NCBI RefSeq assembly: GCF_011752995.1
Contig: NZ_VWWL01000017.1
Span: 62,001 to 126,000, forward strand
Direction of reading: 5' to 3'
From: Burkholderia sp. Ax-1724
Lineage (GTDB): Bacteria; Pseudomonadota; Gammaproteobacteria; Burkholderiales; Burkholderiaceae
DNA length: 64,000 nt
Part shown: piece after piece, positions 7,701 to 16,166 of the stretch
Layout of the letters: every line of letters starts with the position of its first letter
How positions within the stretch are numbered: the stretch's first letter is position 1
The notes under the pieces: generated by a model
The model's database searches: none
What the model saw: the letters and a program-made list of their open reading frames with translations, nothing else
What the model was told of the DNA's origin: nothing
Program-made: the position numbers and the translations under genes

Positions 7701-9683
7701 ATGACAACTGGCTCGCGACGGGTTCGAACGCCTCATGTATTTCTGCACCACGTGATTCATGGACCCTTGCGCGCCGCGCTCGCTGCCATGCTGGCCTGTG
7801 CGGGTCTGCTCGCGGCGGCGCCGGCGCAAGCGGTCCATGCGATCGCGCAATACGGCGAGCCGAAATATCCGGCCGGCTTCAAGCACTTCGACTATGTGAA
7901 TCCCGATGCGCCGAAGGGCGGCACGCTCGTGCTCGCGAACCCGAGCCGCCTGACGAGCTTCGACAAGTTCAATCCGTTCACGCTGCGCGGCAATCAGGCG
8001 CCGGGCCTCGAAATGATGTTCGAGAGTCTGACGACCGGCAGCGGCGACGAAGTCGCATCGGCGTACGGGCTGCTCGCCGACGACATCGTCGTCGCGCCCG
8101 ACGGTCTCTCGGTCACGTTCCACATCAACCCGCACGCGCGTTTCTCGAACGGCGACCCCGTCACCGCCGACGACGTCAAGTTCTCGTTCGACACGCTGAA
8201 AAGCCCGCAGGCCGCGCCGCAATACGCATCGATTTTCGGCGAGATCACGCGTGCGGTCGTCGTCGATCCGCAGACGGTGCGCTTCGAGTTTCGCGACCGC
8301 AATCGCGAGTTGCCGCTCGTCGCGGGCAGCATGCCGGTGTTCTCGCGCAAGTGGGGGATGAAGCCGGACGGCCGCCGGATTCCGTTCGACCAGTTCGCGT
8401 TCGAAAAACCGATCGCGAGCGGCCCGTATCTGATCGAGAGCTACGACAACGGCCGCACGATCACGTTTAAACGCGACCCGCACTACTGGGGCGCCGATCT
8501 GCCGGTGCGCGTCGGCACCGACAACTTCGAGCGCATCGTCTATAAGCTCTACGCGGACAGCACCGCGCGGCTCGAAGCGTTCAAGGCCGGCGAATACGAT
8601 GCACTCGTCGAATACATCGCGCGCAACTGGGTGCGGCGCGACATCGGCAAGAAGTTCGACAGCGGCGAGCTGGTCAAGCGCGAATTCGCGCAGCACAACG
8701 GCTCCGGCATGCAGGGCTTCATCCTCAACACGCGGCGGCCGTTGTTCCAGGATGTGCGCGTGCGCAAGGCGCTCGATCTCGCGCTCGACTTCCAGTGGCT
8801 GAACCGGCAACTGTTCTTCAACCAGTACACGCGTATCGACAGTTATTTCGCCAATACCGAATGGCAGGCGAAAGGGTTGCCGTCGCCGGGCGAACTCAAG
8901 CTGCTCGACCCGTTTCGCGACAAGCTCGACCCAGCCGTGTTCGGTCCGATGCCGACGCAGCCCGATACCGATCCGCCCGGTTCGCTGCGCGCCAATCTGC
9001 TGCGCGCGCGCGATCTGTTGCAGCAGGCCGGCTGGGTCTATCGCGACGGCGCGCTGCGCAACGCCAGGGGCGAGCCGTTCCGCTTCGAGATTCTCGACGA
9101 TTCGGGCTCGGCATCGTCGATGGAGCCGATCATCGCGACCTTCACGCGCAATCTGCAGAAGCTCGGCATTACCGTGACGTTCCGCACGGCCGATTTCGCG
9201 GTCTACCAGAAGCGCCTCGATGCATTCGATTTCGACGTGACGACGCTGCGTATGCCCGATGTTCAGGTGCCCGGTTCGGAGCAGGTCAACCGCTACGGCA
9301 GCAAGGCCGCCGATACGCCCGGTTCCGACAACGCGATCGGCGTGAAGTCGCCGGCGGTCGATGCCGTGCTTGACGCGCTCGTGCATGCGCAAACGCGCGA
9401 GCAACTGACCGACGCCACGCACGCGCTCGATCGTCTGCTCATGCATGGCTATTACGTCGTGCCGCACTGGTACAGCGGCACGCACCGGGTCGCGTTCAAG
9501 CGCGGGCTCGCCTGGCCGAAGACCTTGCCACTGTACTATGGCGCGGAAGGCTGGATCACGTCGATGTGGTGGTACGAAGACCCGCGGGCACGTGGGCAAG
9601 CGGACCCGCAAACGGATCGGCCGGCACCGGCACAAACGCCGCCGTCCGTCGGCGCGTCGCCGAAGCCGCAGCCGAAACCGTAG
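7701..9683 (+). CDS. yejA: Periplasmic peptide-binding protein of the YejABEF ABC importer
   Basis: A 660-residue extracellular solute-binding protein, family 5. The signal peptide ends with AQA at about residue 49. The mature protein starts HAIAQYGEPKYPAGFKHFDYVNP, characteristic of YejA, and contains YGLLADDIVVAPDGLSVTFHI and SNGDPVTADDVKFSFD, the family-5 signature region. YejA binds oligopeptides (including microcin-C-like peptides in enterics) and delivers them to YejB/YejE. The C-terminus has a Pro-rich tail of ~40 residues (RPAPAQTPPSVG then PKPQPKP) beyond the conserved domain. The stop TAG sits in a CCGTAG repeat with two further in-frame TAG codons. It is the first gene of yejABEF. 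The signal sequence is preceded by ~25 polar residues, so an internal start is possible. Confidence 0.93.
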   Translation: MTTGSRRVRTPHVFLHHVIHGPLRAALAAMLACAGLLAAAPAQAVHAIAQYGEPKYPAGFKHFDYVNPDAPKGGTLVLANPSRLTSFDKFNPFTLRGNQAPGLEMMFESLTTGSGDEVASAYGLLADDIVVAPDGLSVTFHINPHARFSNGDPVTADDVKFSFDTLKSPQAAPQYASIFGEITRAVVVDPQTVRFEFRDRNRELPLVAGSMPVFSRKWGMKPDGRRIPFDQFAFEKPIASGPYLIESYDNGRTITFKRDPHYWGADLPVRVGTDNFERIVYKLYADSTARLEAFKAGEYDALVEYIARNWVRRDIGKKFDSGELVKREFAQHNGSGMQGFILNTRRPLFQDVRVRKALDLALDFQWLNRQLFFNQYTRIDSYFANTEWQAKGLPSPGELKLLDPFRDKLDPAVFGPMPTQPDTDPPGSLRANLLRARDLLQQAGWVYRDGALRNARGEPFRFEILDDSGSASSMEPIIATFTRNLQKLGITVTFRTADFAVYQKRLDAFDFDVTTLRMPDVQVPGSEQVNRYGSKAADTPGSDNAIGVKSPAVDAVLDALVHAQTREQLTDATHALDRLLMHGYYVVPHWYSGTHRVAFKRGLAWPKTLPLYYGAEGWITSMWWYEDPRARGQADPQTDRPAPAQTPPSVGASPKPQPKP

Positions 9684-9793
9684 CCGTAGCCGTAGCCGCC
9701 TCGTCGCAGCGCCGCGTTGCTCGCGCCTCGCCGATTTCGATTTCATCACCGACTGTCCGTTCACCTCAACGCTGTCGCACCGGAACACCGCCT

Positions 9794-10831
9794 ATGTGGA
9801 GCTACATCCTCAAACGTCTGCTGCTGATGATCCCGACCTTGCTCGGCGTGCTCACGCTGACCTTCGCCGTGATCCAGTTCGTGCCGGGCGGACCGGTCGA
9901 GCAGATGCAGCACGAGCTGCGCAAGGGCGCGGAGGGCGCCGCGCCGTTCGGCCTGCGCGCGCATAGCGGCGTCGACGCGCAACAGGTCGCGCAACTGAAG
10001 CAGCTCTACGGTTTCGACAAACCGCCGCTCGAACGCTATGTGCTGATGCTCAGGCGCTTCGCGAGCTTCGATCTCGGGCAAAGCTACTTTCGCCATCAAA
10101 GCGTGTGGTCGCTGATCGTCTCGAAGCTGCCGGTGTCGATCAGCATCGGCCTGTGGACGTTCTTCCTCACGTATCTGATATCGGTGCCGCTCGGCATCGC
10201 GAAAGCCGTGCGCAACGGCTCGCGCTTCGACATCGCGACGAGCCTCGTCGTGCTGATCGGCTATGCGATTCCGGGCTTCGTGCTCGGCGTGTTGCTGCTC
10301 GTGCTGTTCGGCGGTGGCACGTTCCTGCAGCTGTTTCCGCTGCGCAACCTCACGTCCGACAACTGGGACCAGCTGAGCCTGTTCGGCAAGATCCTCGACT
10401 ATCTATGGCATATCGCATTGCCGATCACGGCCTCGGTGGTCGGCAGCTTCGCGGTCGTCACGATGCTGACGAAGAACGCGTTCCTCGACGAAATCCGCAA
10501 GCAGTACGTGCTGACCGCGCGCGCCAAAGGTTTGTCGGAACGGCGCGTACTGTGGAAGCACGTGTTCCGCAATGCGTTGCTGCCGTTGATCGTCGGCTTT
10601 CCGGGCGCGTTCATCGGCGCGTTCTTCACCGGCAGCCTGCTGATCGAAACGCTGTTTTCGCTCGACGGGCTCGGGTTGCTGTCGTATGAATCGGTGATGC
10701 GGCGCGACTATCCGGTCGTGCTCGGCACGCTGTATCTGTTCACGCTGATCGGCCTCGTCACGCGGCTGATCTCCGACCTTTGCTATGTGTGGGTCGATCC
10801 CCGCATCCAATTCGAACAACTGGAGCGCTGA
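9794..10831 (+). CDS. yejB: ABC peptide importer permease YejB
   Basis: Inner-membrane permease of 345 residues. The chosen start gives MWSYILKRLLLMIPTLLGVLTLTF, the standard first helix of DppB/OppB-type permeases. An open frame extends further upstream, but that sequence is Arg/Ser-rich and looks non-coding. The binding-protein-dependent transport motif lies near residues 235-260 (LTARAKGLSERRVLWKHVFRNALLPLI), the EAA-type loop that docks on the ATPase. It begins 110 bp after yejA and its stop overlaps the yejE start by one base (TGATG), so the genes are translationally linked. Confidence 0.93.
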   Translation: MWSYILKRLLLMIPTLLGVLTLTFAVIQFVPGGPVEQMQHELRKGAEGAAPFGLRAHSGVDAQQVAQLKQLYGFDKPPLERYVLMLRRFASFDLGQSYFRHQSVWSLIVSKLPVSISIGLWTFFLTYLISVPLGIAKAVRNGSRFDIATSLVVLIGYAIPGFVLGVLLLVLFGGGTFLQLFPLRNLTSDNWDQLSLFGKILDYLWHIALPITASVVGSFAVVTMLTKNAFLDEIRKQYVLTARAKGLSERRVLWKHVFRNALLPLIVGFPGAFIGAFFTGSLLIETLFSLDGLGLLSYESVMRRDYPVVLGTLYLFTLIGLVTRLISDLCYVWVDPRIQFEQLER

Positions 10832-11937
10832 TGAATCGAGCCCGCCTTTCCGCCGATGCGACGGCGCGCAGCGAATTGCCGCGCGCGCTCGTGTCGCCCA
10901 CGCCCGCGCGCCGCGTGTGGCGGCGTTTTCGCCAGCAGCGGCTCGGCTACTGGAGCCTCGTTATCTTTCTCGTCGCGTTCGCGGCGAGCCTCGCCGGGCC
11001 GCTGTGGTCGAACGACAAGCCGCTCGTTGCGCGCTATGACGGCCACCTGTATTTCCCGATGTTCAAGACCTATGCGGAAACCACTTTCGGCGGCGACTTC
11101 CCGACGCCGGCCGATTATCTTGACCCGTACATCAAACATCGCTTTGACGCGCCGGGCAACTTCGCGCTGTATCCGCCGAACCATTACTACTACGACACGC
11201 TGAACTACTTCTCGACGTCGCCGAACCCGGCGCCGCCGTCGCGCGAAAACTGGCTCGGCACCGACGACCGCGGCCGCGATCTGTTCGCGCGGCTGCTATA
11301 CGGCTTTCGCGTGTCGGTCGAATTCGGCCTCGTGCTCACGGTAATCAGCACGATACTCGGCATTGCCGCCGGCGCCGTGCAAGGTTATTTCGGTGGACGA
11401 ACCGATATCGTCGGGCAGCGCCTCATCGAAATCTGGAACGCGATGCCGCAGCTTTATCTGCTCATCATCTTCTCGTCGATCTTCGAACCCGGCTTTGCGT
11501 TGCTGATCGTGCTGCTCTCGCTGTTCAACTGGATTGGCCTGTCCGATTATGTGCGCGCCGAATTCCTGCGCAATCGCCAGCAGGACTACGTGCGCGCCGC
11601 GCGCGCGATGGGCCTCTCGCACTGGCAGATCATCTGGCGTCATGTTTTGCCGAATAGCCTCACGCCGGTCATCACGTTCCTGCCGTTCAGCATGAGCAGT
11701 GCGATTCTGGCGCTGACGAGTCTCGACTTTCTCGGTCTCGGCGTGCCGGCGCCAACGCCGAGCCTTGGCGAACTGCTCGCGCAAGGCAAGGCGAATCTCG
11801 ACGCGTGGTGGATCTCGGTGTCCACCTTCGGCGTGCTCGTGGCGATGCTGCTGTTGCTGACCTTCATGGGCGACGCGCTGCGCAATGCGCTCGACACGCG
11901 CATCTCCGATGCGATGCGTGCCGGAGGTCAGCAATGA
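10831..11937 (+). CDS. yejE: ABC peptide importer permease YejE
   Basis: Second permease subunit, 368 residues. A polar N-terminus precedes a first helix (LGYWSLVIFLVAFAASLAGPLW), then a long periplasmic loop with YEFPMF-like and PNHYYYDTLNYF segments typical of YejE. The transport domain follows LGTDDRGRDLFARLLYGFRVS, the OppC-family signature. The EAA loop is RAARAMGLSHWQIIWRHVLPNSLTPVI. The ATG at 10831 overlaps the yejB stop by one base, and the 3' end overlaps yejF by four bases (ATGA). Together with YejB it forms the translocation channel. Confidence 0.93.
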   Translation: MNRARLSADATARSELPRALVSPTPARRVWRRFRQQRLGYWSLVIFLVAFAASLAGPLWSNDKPLVARYDGHLYFPMFKTYAETTFGGDFPTPADYLDPYIKHRFDAPGNFALYPPNHYYYDTLNYFSTSPNPAPPSRENWLGTDDRGRDLFARLLYGFRVSVEFGLVLTVISTILGIAAGAVQGYFGGRTDIVGQRLIEIWNAMPQLYLLIIFSSIFEPGFALLIVLLSLFNWIGLSDYVRAEFLRNRQQDYVRAARAMGLSHWQIIWRHVLPNSLTPVITFLPFSMSSAILALTSLDFLGLGVPAPTPSLGELLAQGKANLDAWWISVSTFGVLVAMLLLLTFMGDALRNALDTRISDAMRAGGQQ

Positions 11938-13571
11938 GCGCCACGTTGCCAGGTAATCCGCAAGACGCGGCGGCGGAGAAGCCGCTGCTCGAACTCGATC
12001 ATCTGCGCGTGACGTTCGGCGATACCGTCGCGGTCAACGACGTGACGCTCGCGATCGGACGCGGCGAGCGCGTCGCGCTGGTCGGCGAATCGGGCTCGGG
12101 CAAGAGCGTGACCGCGCTGTCGGTGCTGCGGCTGCTGGCCGACGCGCAGGTGAGCGGCACGATCCGTTTCGACGGCGAGGACCTGCTCGCGAAAAGCGAG
12201 CGCGCGATGCGCGGCCTGCGCGGCTCCGACATCGCGATGATCTTCCAGGAGCCGATGACGGCGCTCAATCCGCTCTACACGATCGGCGACCAGATTGCCG
12301 AGACGATCGTCGCGCATGACGGCGCGAGTGCGAGCGAGGCGGCGCGGCGCACGGTCGAGCTGCTCGCGCGCACGGGCATCGCCGAGCCGGGCAAGCGTGC
12401 GAACAGCTATCCGCATCAACTGTCGGGCGGCCAGCGGCAGCGCGCGATGATCGCGATGGCGCTCGCGTGCCGTCCGCGTCTGCTGCTCGCCGACGAGCCG
12501 ACCACGGCGCTCGACGTGACGATCCGCGCGCAGATCGTCGAGCTGCTGCTCGAACTGCAGCGCGACGAAGCGCAGAAGCGCGGCATGGCCGTGCTGCTGA
12601 TTACGCACGACCTGAACCTCGTGCGCCACTTCGCGCAGCGCGTCGCGGTGATGGAGCAGGGCGTGCTCGTCGAGAGCGGGCCGGTCGAACAGCTGTTCGA
12701 GGCGCCGCGGCATCCGTATACGCAGCGCCTGCTCGCGAGCCGGCCGCAGCGCTCGGTCGTGCCGGTGATGCCGATCGCGCCCGTGCTGCTCGAAGCGCGC
12801 GAGGTCTCGGTCGATTTCAGAACGAAGCTGCCGGGCTTGCGCGGCTGGTTCGGCTCCGGCCATTTTCGCGCGGTCGACGCGGCGAACCTGTCGGTGCGCC
12901 AGGGCGAGACGCTCGGGATTGTCGGCGAGTCGGGTTCGGGCAAGTCGACGCTCGCGATGGCGCTGCTCGGCCTGCAGCGCACCGCGCACGGCGAGATCGA
13001 ATTTCAGGGCAGGGCGCTCGGCAGCTATCGCGGCGCGGAAAAGACCGCCTTGCGCTCGACTATGCAGGTCGTCTTTCAGGATCCTTTTAGTTCGCTTTCG
13101 CCGCGGCAGACGATCGAGCGCATCGTCGGCGAGGGGCTCGCGCTGCATCGGCCGACGATGACGCCCGAGGCGCGGCGCGACAAGGTGATTGCGGTGCTGC
13201 GCGAAGTCGGCATCGACCGTACGGCGTTGTATCGCTATCCACATGAATTCTCGGGCGGCCAGCGGCAGCGCATTGCGATTGCGCGGGCGCTGGTGCTGGA
13301 GCCGCGCGTGCTGATCCTCGACGAACCGACGAGCGCGCTCGACGTGTCGATCCAGCAGCAGGTGCTGAAACTGCTCGCCGGTTTGCAGCAGAAATACAAT
13401 CTCGGCTTCGTGTTCATCAGCCACGATCTCGAGGTGATCGGGGCGATGGCGCACCGTATCGTGGTGATGCAGAACGGTTCGATCGTCGAGAGCGGGGAGG
13501 CCGAGAAGGTTTTTGCGACGCCGTCGCACCCTTACACGCGAAAGCTGCTGAAAGCAGCGCTTGACCGTTGA
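11934..13571 (+). CDS. yejF: ABC peptide importer ATPase YejF (two fused ATP-binding domains)
   Basis: Cytoplasmic ATPase of 545 residues with two ABC domains in one chain, the usual YejF form. Domain 1 has Walker A GESGSGKSV at 51-59, signature LSGGQRQR and Walker B LLLADEPT. Domain 2 has Walker A GESGSGKST near residue 330, signature FSGGQRQR and Walker B VLILDEPT. Each domain ends with the peptide-importer element HPYTQ/RLL or HPYTRKLL. The ATG overlaps the yejE stop (ATGA). It powers import through YejB/YejE. Confidence 0.95.
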   Translation: MSATLPGNPQDAAAEKPLLELDHLRVTFGDTVAVNDVTLAIGRGERVALVGESGSGKSVTALSVLRLLADAQVSGTIRFDGEDLLAKSERAMRGLRGSDIAMIFQEPMTALNPLYTIGDQIAETIVAHDGASASEAARRTVELLARTGIAEPGKRANSYPHQLSGGQRQRAMIAMALACRPRLLLADEPTTALDVTIRAQIVELLLELQRDEAQKRGMAVLLITHDLNLVRHFAQRVAVMEQGVLVESGPVEQLFEAPRHPYTQRLLASRPQRSVVPVMPIAPVLLEAREVSVDFRTKLPGLRGWFGSGHFRAVDAANLSVRQGETLGIVGESGSGKSTLAMALLGLQRTAHGEIEFQGRALGSYRGAEKTALRSTMQVVFQDPFSSLSPRQTIERIVGEGLALHRPTMTPEARRDKVIAVLREVGIDRTALYRYPHEFSGGQRQRIAIARALVLEPRVLILDEPTSALDVSIQQQVLKLLAGLQQKYNLGFVFISHDLEVIGAMAHRIVVMQNGSIVESGEAEKVFATPSHPYTRKLLKAALDR

Positions 13572-13626
13572 TTTTTCACTCCTTTAACAATTGGGAGTGT
13601 ATCTCGATTGAATTTTTCTATTTCTT

Positions 13627-13655
13627 TTGACACACAAATACTTACTGGCTACTAT
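13627..13655 (+). promoter_or_regulatory. Sigma-70 type promoter for NlpC/P60 gene
   Basis: TTGACA (13627-13632), 17-bp spacer, TACTAT (13650-13655): a near-consensus vegetative promoter 54 bp before the NlpC/P60 start. The region is AT-rich compared with its surroundings. Confidence 0.8.
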
Positions 13656-13708
13656 CGACCAAACTTTTTTTCGCAGTCCACTGATTTTTAGGCAAAAACT
13701 ACTGACCA

Positions 13709-14380
13709 ATGCAGCAAGGAAATCTAACCCAGGCTTGCACGCGCGTCGTCGCCGGGATGTTCATTGGCGTCCTGATGGCAGCAGCTCCCGGCGCGTTCGC
13801 CGACGAACCCGGCAGTTTCAATCAGAACGCCTCCTATTCGACCACCAGCGGGTCGAATTCTTCCTCCCTCTCCACTCCCCAGACTCAAAGCCCAGCGGCC
13901 GACAGCGATAGCGGCAGCACCCGGTCGTTCCTTTCCGGCATGGCCGGCAAAGCGGGCGACGTGGTGGTCGGCGCGCTGAACATGATCGGCGTTCGCTACC
14001 GCTGGGGCGGCAATACGCCGGATTCGGGGCTCGATTGCAGCGGTTTCGTGCGCTACGTGTTCCAGGACACGCTGGGCCTCGCGCTGCCGCGCCGCGCCGA
14101 GGAAATGAGCCGGGTGGGCGAAAAGGTGCGCGTGAGCGACCTGAAGCCGGGCGATCTGGTGTTCTTCAATACGATGCGCCGTACGTTCTCGCATGTGGGC
14201 ATCTATATCGGCGACAACAAGTTCGTGCATTCGCCGTCTACCGGCAGCACGATCCGCGTCGACGACCTGGATGACGGCTACTGGGAAAAGCGCTTCACGG
14301 GTGCACGCCGGATCGAGACCTCGTATGACGGCGACGATCTGCGCAAGCGCGTGAACGCGACGATCGGCGGGAATAACTGA
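13709..14380 (+). CDS. Exported NlpC/P60 family peptidoglycan endopeptidase
   Basis: A 223-residue exported cysteine peptidase that likely cuts peptidoglycan stem peptides in the periplasm. The signal peptide ends AFA-DEP near residue 32. A Ser/Thr-rich linker (residues 35-72) leads to the NlpC/P60 domain. Catalytic C110 lies in LDCSGFVRYVF, H162 in SHVGIYIG, and the third polar residue H174 in KFVHSP. RYRWGGNTPDSGLDCSG is the classical entry motif. It has its own promoter and is followed by a bidirectional terminator. It resembles Spr/YafL-type hydrolases used in wall growth. Confidence 0.93.
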   Translation: MQQGNLTQACTRVVAGMFIGVLMAAAPGAFADEPGSFNQNASYSTTSGSNSSSLSTPQTQSPAADSDSGSTRSFLSGMAGKAGDVVVGALNMIGVRYRWGGNTPDSGLDCSGFVRYVFQDTLGLALPRRAEEMSRVGEKVRVSDLKPGDLVFFNTMRRTFSHVGIYIGDNKFVHSPSTGSTIRVDDLDDGYWEKRFTGARRIETSYDGDDLRKRVNATIGGNN

Positions 14381-14401
14381 TTCCGCGCCGCATTGGCGAT
14401 A

Positions 14402-14433
14402 AAAAAGCCTGCTTCGTCTGAAGCAGGCTTTTT
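14402..14433. terminator. Bidirectional rho-independent terminator
   Basis: AAAAAGCCTGCTTC-GTCT-GAAGCAGGCTTTTT is a 14-bp perfect stem with A and T runs, suited to end both the NlpC/P60 gene (plus) and the convergent patatin gene (minus). Confidence 0.9.
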
Positions 14434-14541
14434 GCATTTCATGTGCGCATTTTGCGATGGGGATGCGGTCTCGCCGCCGGTACACCGGTATGCCGGTACG
14501 ATCGTACGCGGCGGCTCGTACCGGCTTTTAACCCGAACCGC

Positions 14542-15486
14542 TTACGCCCCTAGCCGGCGTGCGGCGAGCTTGCGCTGCAACTCCGGCATCATCTTCGCCA
14601 CGGCTTCCTCGCCCGCGAGGATCGCCGCATTGCGCTGCGAGAAGTCGCTGCCGCTCATCGCGGCGAGATTCGGGCGGATCACGATGTCGGCGTACTTGTC
14701 GAGCTCGTAGGCCTTGATCGTCTGGCCCATGATCGTGAAGGTTTGCATCAGCACGTCGAACGAACTCGTGGTGACGCCGGTTTCAGGGCGCTGCGAGATG
14801 TCGACCGCGATCACGAAATCCGCGCCCATCTTGCGCGCGAACGACGCCGGCACGGGGCTCACGAGGCCGCCGTCCACATACTCGTGACCGCCGATCTTCA
14901 CCGGCTCGAAAATCGACGGCACGCTGCACGACGCACGCACCGCGATGCCGGTGTTGCCGCGCTGGAACAGGATCGGCTGACCGGTTTGCAGATCGGTCGC
15001 GACCACGCCCAGCGGCTTGACCATCTTTTCGATCGGGCGATTGTGCAGCGTCGTGTTCAGGTAGTTCTGCAGCGCGACGCCTTGCAGGAAACCGCGCGTG
15101 CGAAACGGCATGGCCCAGTCGCTGATCGAGGCTTCGTCCATCGCGAGCGCGAGCTTGTTCAGCGCAAAGCCGTTCATACCCGACGCGTACAGCGCGCCGA
15201 CGACCGAACCGGCGCTGGTGCCGGCGACGAGATCGATCTGGACATTGCGCGCCTCGAGCGCCTTGATCACGCCGATATGCGCGAAGCCGCGCGCGGCGCC
15301 GCCACCGAGCGCGAGCGCGACGCGCAGAGGCTTCTCGGCTTTTTCGGGCGGCGGGGGAGTGGTGGGCGTGGCGGCGACCGGTGTGCTATCGACTGTGCTG
15401 CCGGTCGTGGTGCAGGCGGCGAGCACCGCGGATGCGGCCGCCAGCGAGAAGTTGCGGCGGCTCAAACGGAGGGATGACGGTTTCAA
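14542..15486 (-). CDS. Patatin-like phospholipase, predicted Tat-exported lipoprotein
   Basis: A 314-residue patatin-family (RssA-like) serine acyl hydrolase. Oxyanion motif LGGGAARGFAHIG and nucleophile elbow GTSAG are present, with the dyad Asp in DGGLVSPVP. A TTG start at 15486 is proposed. GGAGA lies eight bases upstream, and the protein then begins with a short polar tip and SRRNFSLAAASAVLAAC. This combines a twin-arginine-like motif with a lipobox whose Cys is residue 25. An open frame continues 114 codons further upstream, but those residues are Pro/Arg/Ser-rich and look non-coding. It probably acts at a membrane as a lipid esterase. The substrate is unknown. Confidence 0.85.
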   Translation of the reverse strand: MKPSSLRLSRRNFSLAAASAVLAACTTTGSTVDSTPVAATPTTPPPPEKAEKPLRVALALGGGAARGFAHIGVIKALEARNVQIDLVAGTSAGSVVGALYASGMNGFALNKLALAMDEASISDWAMPFRTRGFLQGVALQNYLNTTLHNRPIEKMVKPLGVVATDLQTGQPILFQRGNTGIAVRASCSVPSIFEPVKIGGHEYVDGGLVSPVPASFARKMGADFVIAVDISQRPETGVTTSSFDVLMQTFTIMGQTIKAYELDKYADIVIRPNLAAMSGSDFSQRNAAILAGEEAVAKMMPELQRKLAARRLGA

Positions 15487-16166
15487 CAGGATTCTCCAGC
15501 AACGGCGCGGGCAGCGCGGTGGCGCCGCGCGTGCCGCGATCAGCCCGAGGGGCGAACTGGGTTCAGGCGAGCTTGCCGCCGGACCTCGGGCGCAACGGAT
15601 CGCCGACGGCGATTGCGCGCTGCGTGATGACGTCCAATCGAGCTTTTCCGACTGGGTGTCCGATTGCAGCGCGCACATCATAAAGCAAAGGATCGGCTCG
15701 CGCGGCGCGCTGTAATGAAACGTTGCAGAGGAAGTATTCGGGTGTGGTGGGCGAGGTGAGCAGCGCGGTTTTCGGGGGAGTCTCGCGTGTGGAGGCCGGG
15801 GCATGCGTAGCATTACCCGGATTCGCAATGACCGCTGATGGCCTGCGTGGACGCACGGTTTTGTCTTGCACGTAGGCCGCGATGTCCGCGCCCGAGCCGG
15901 CAGCTCGCCGTCAATCGCAAATGCTTCGAACTATCCTCCGGCAGGGGCTTCCGAGCGCTCGGAAACCTCTTCGGACAGCTTCTGCGCAAACGCCCCTGGC
16001 CATTCGGACGAGGGCGGCAACGCGTGTGCGGAAGGTATAATTCGACCCTTGCACTTATTTCCCTCGTGTTCATGCGCAGCGTCGTGCGCCGCATGGGCAC
16101 GGTCCGCTGCCGCGCCTTGCGGGCTGTTCGCTCGGGCGCTGGCGCCTGTTTTCCGAGTAATCGCTA
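15487..16166. other. Divergent intergenic region between patatin gene and gltX
   Basis: A 680-bp gap with only high-GC open frames that lack family features. A TATAAT at 16036-16041 lies about 125 bp before gltX and is a candidate -10 element, but no good -35 is visible. Nothing else was recognised. Confidence 0.45.

Noticed and set aside
7647..9788. A 713-codon minus-strand open frame opposite yejA
   Set aside because: Arg-rich translation without domains. yejA is unambiguous on the plus strand.
14542..15828. Longer patatin protein starting at 15828
   Set aside because: The extra 114 residues are Pro/Arg/Ser-rich and precede an internal export signal with lipobox, which would then be buried. 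The TTG start with a good ribosome-binding site is preferred.
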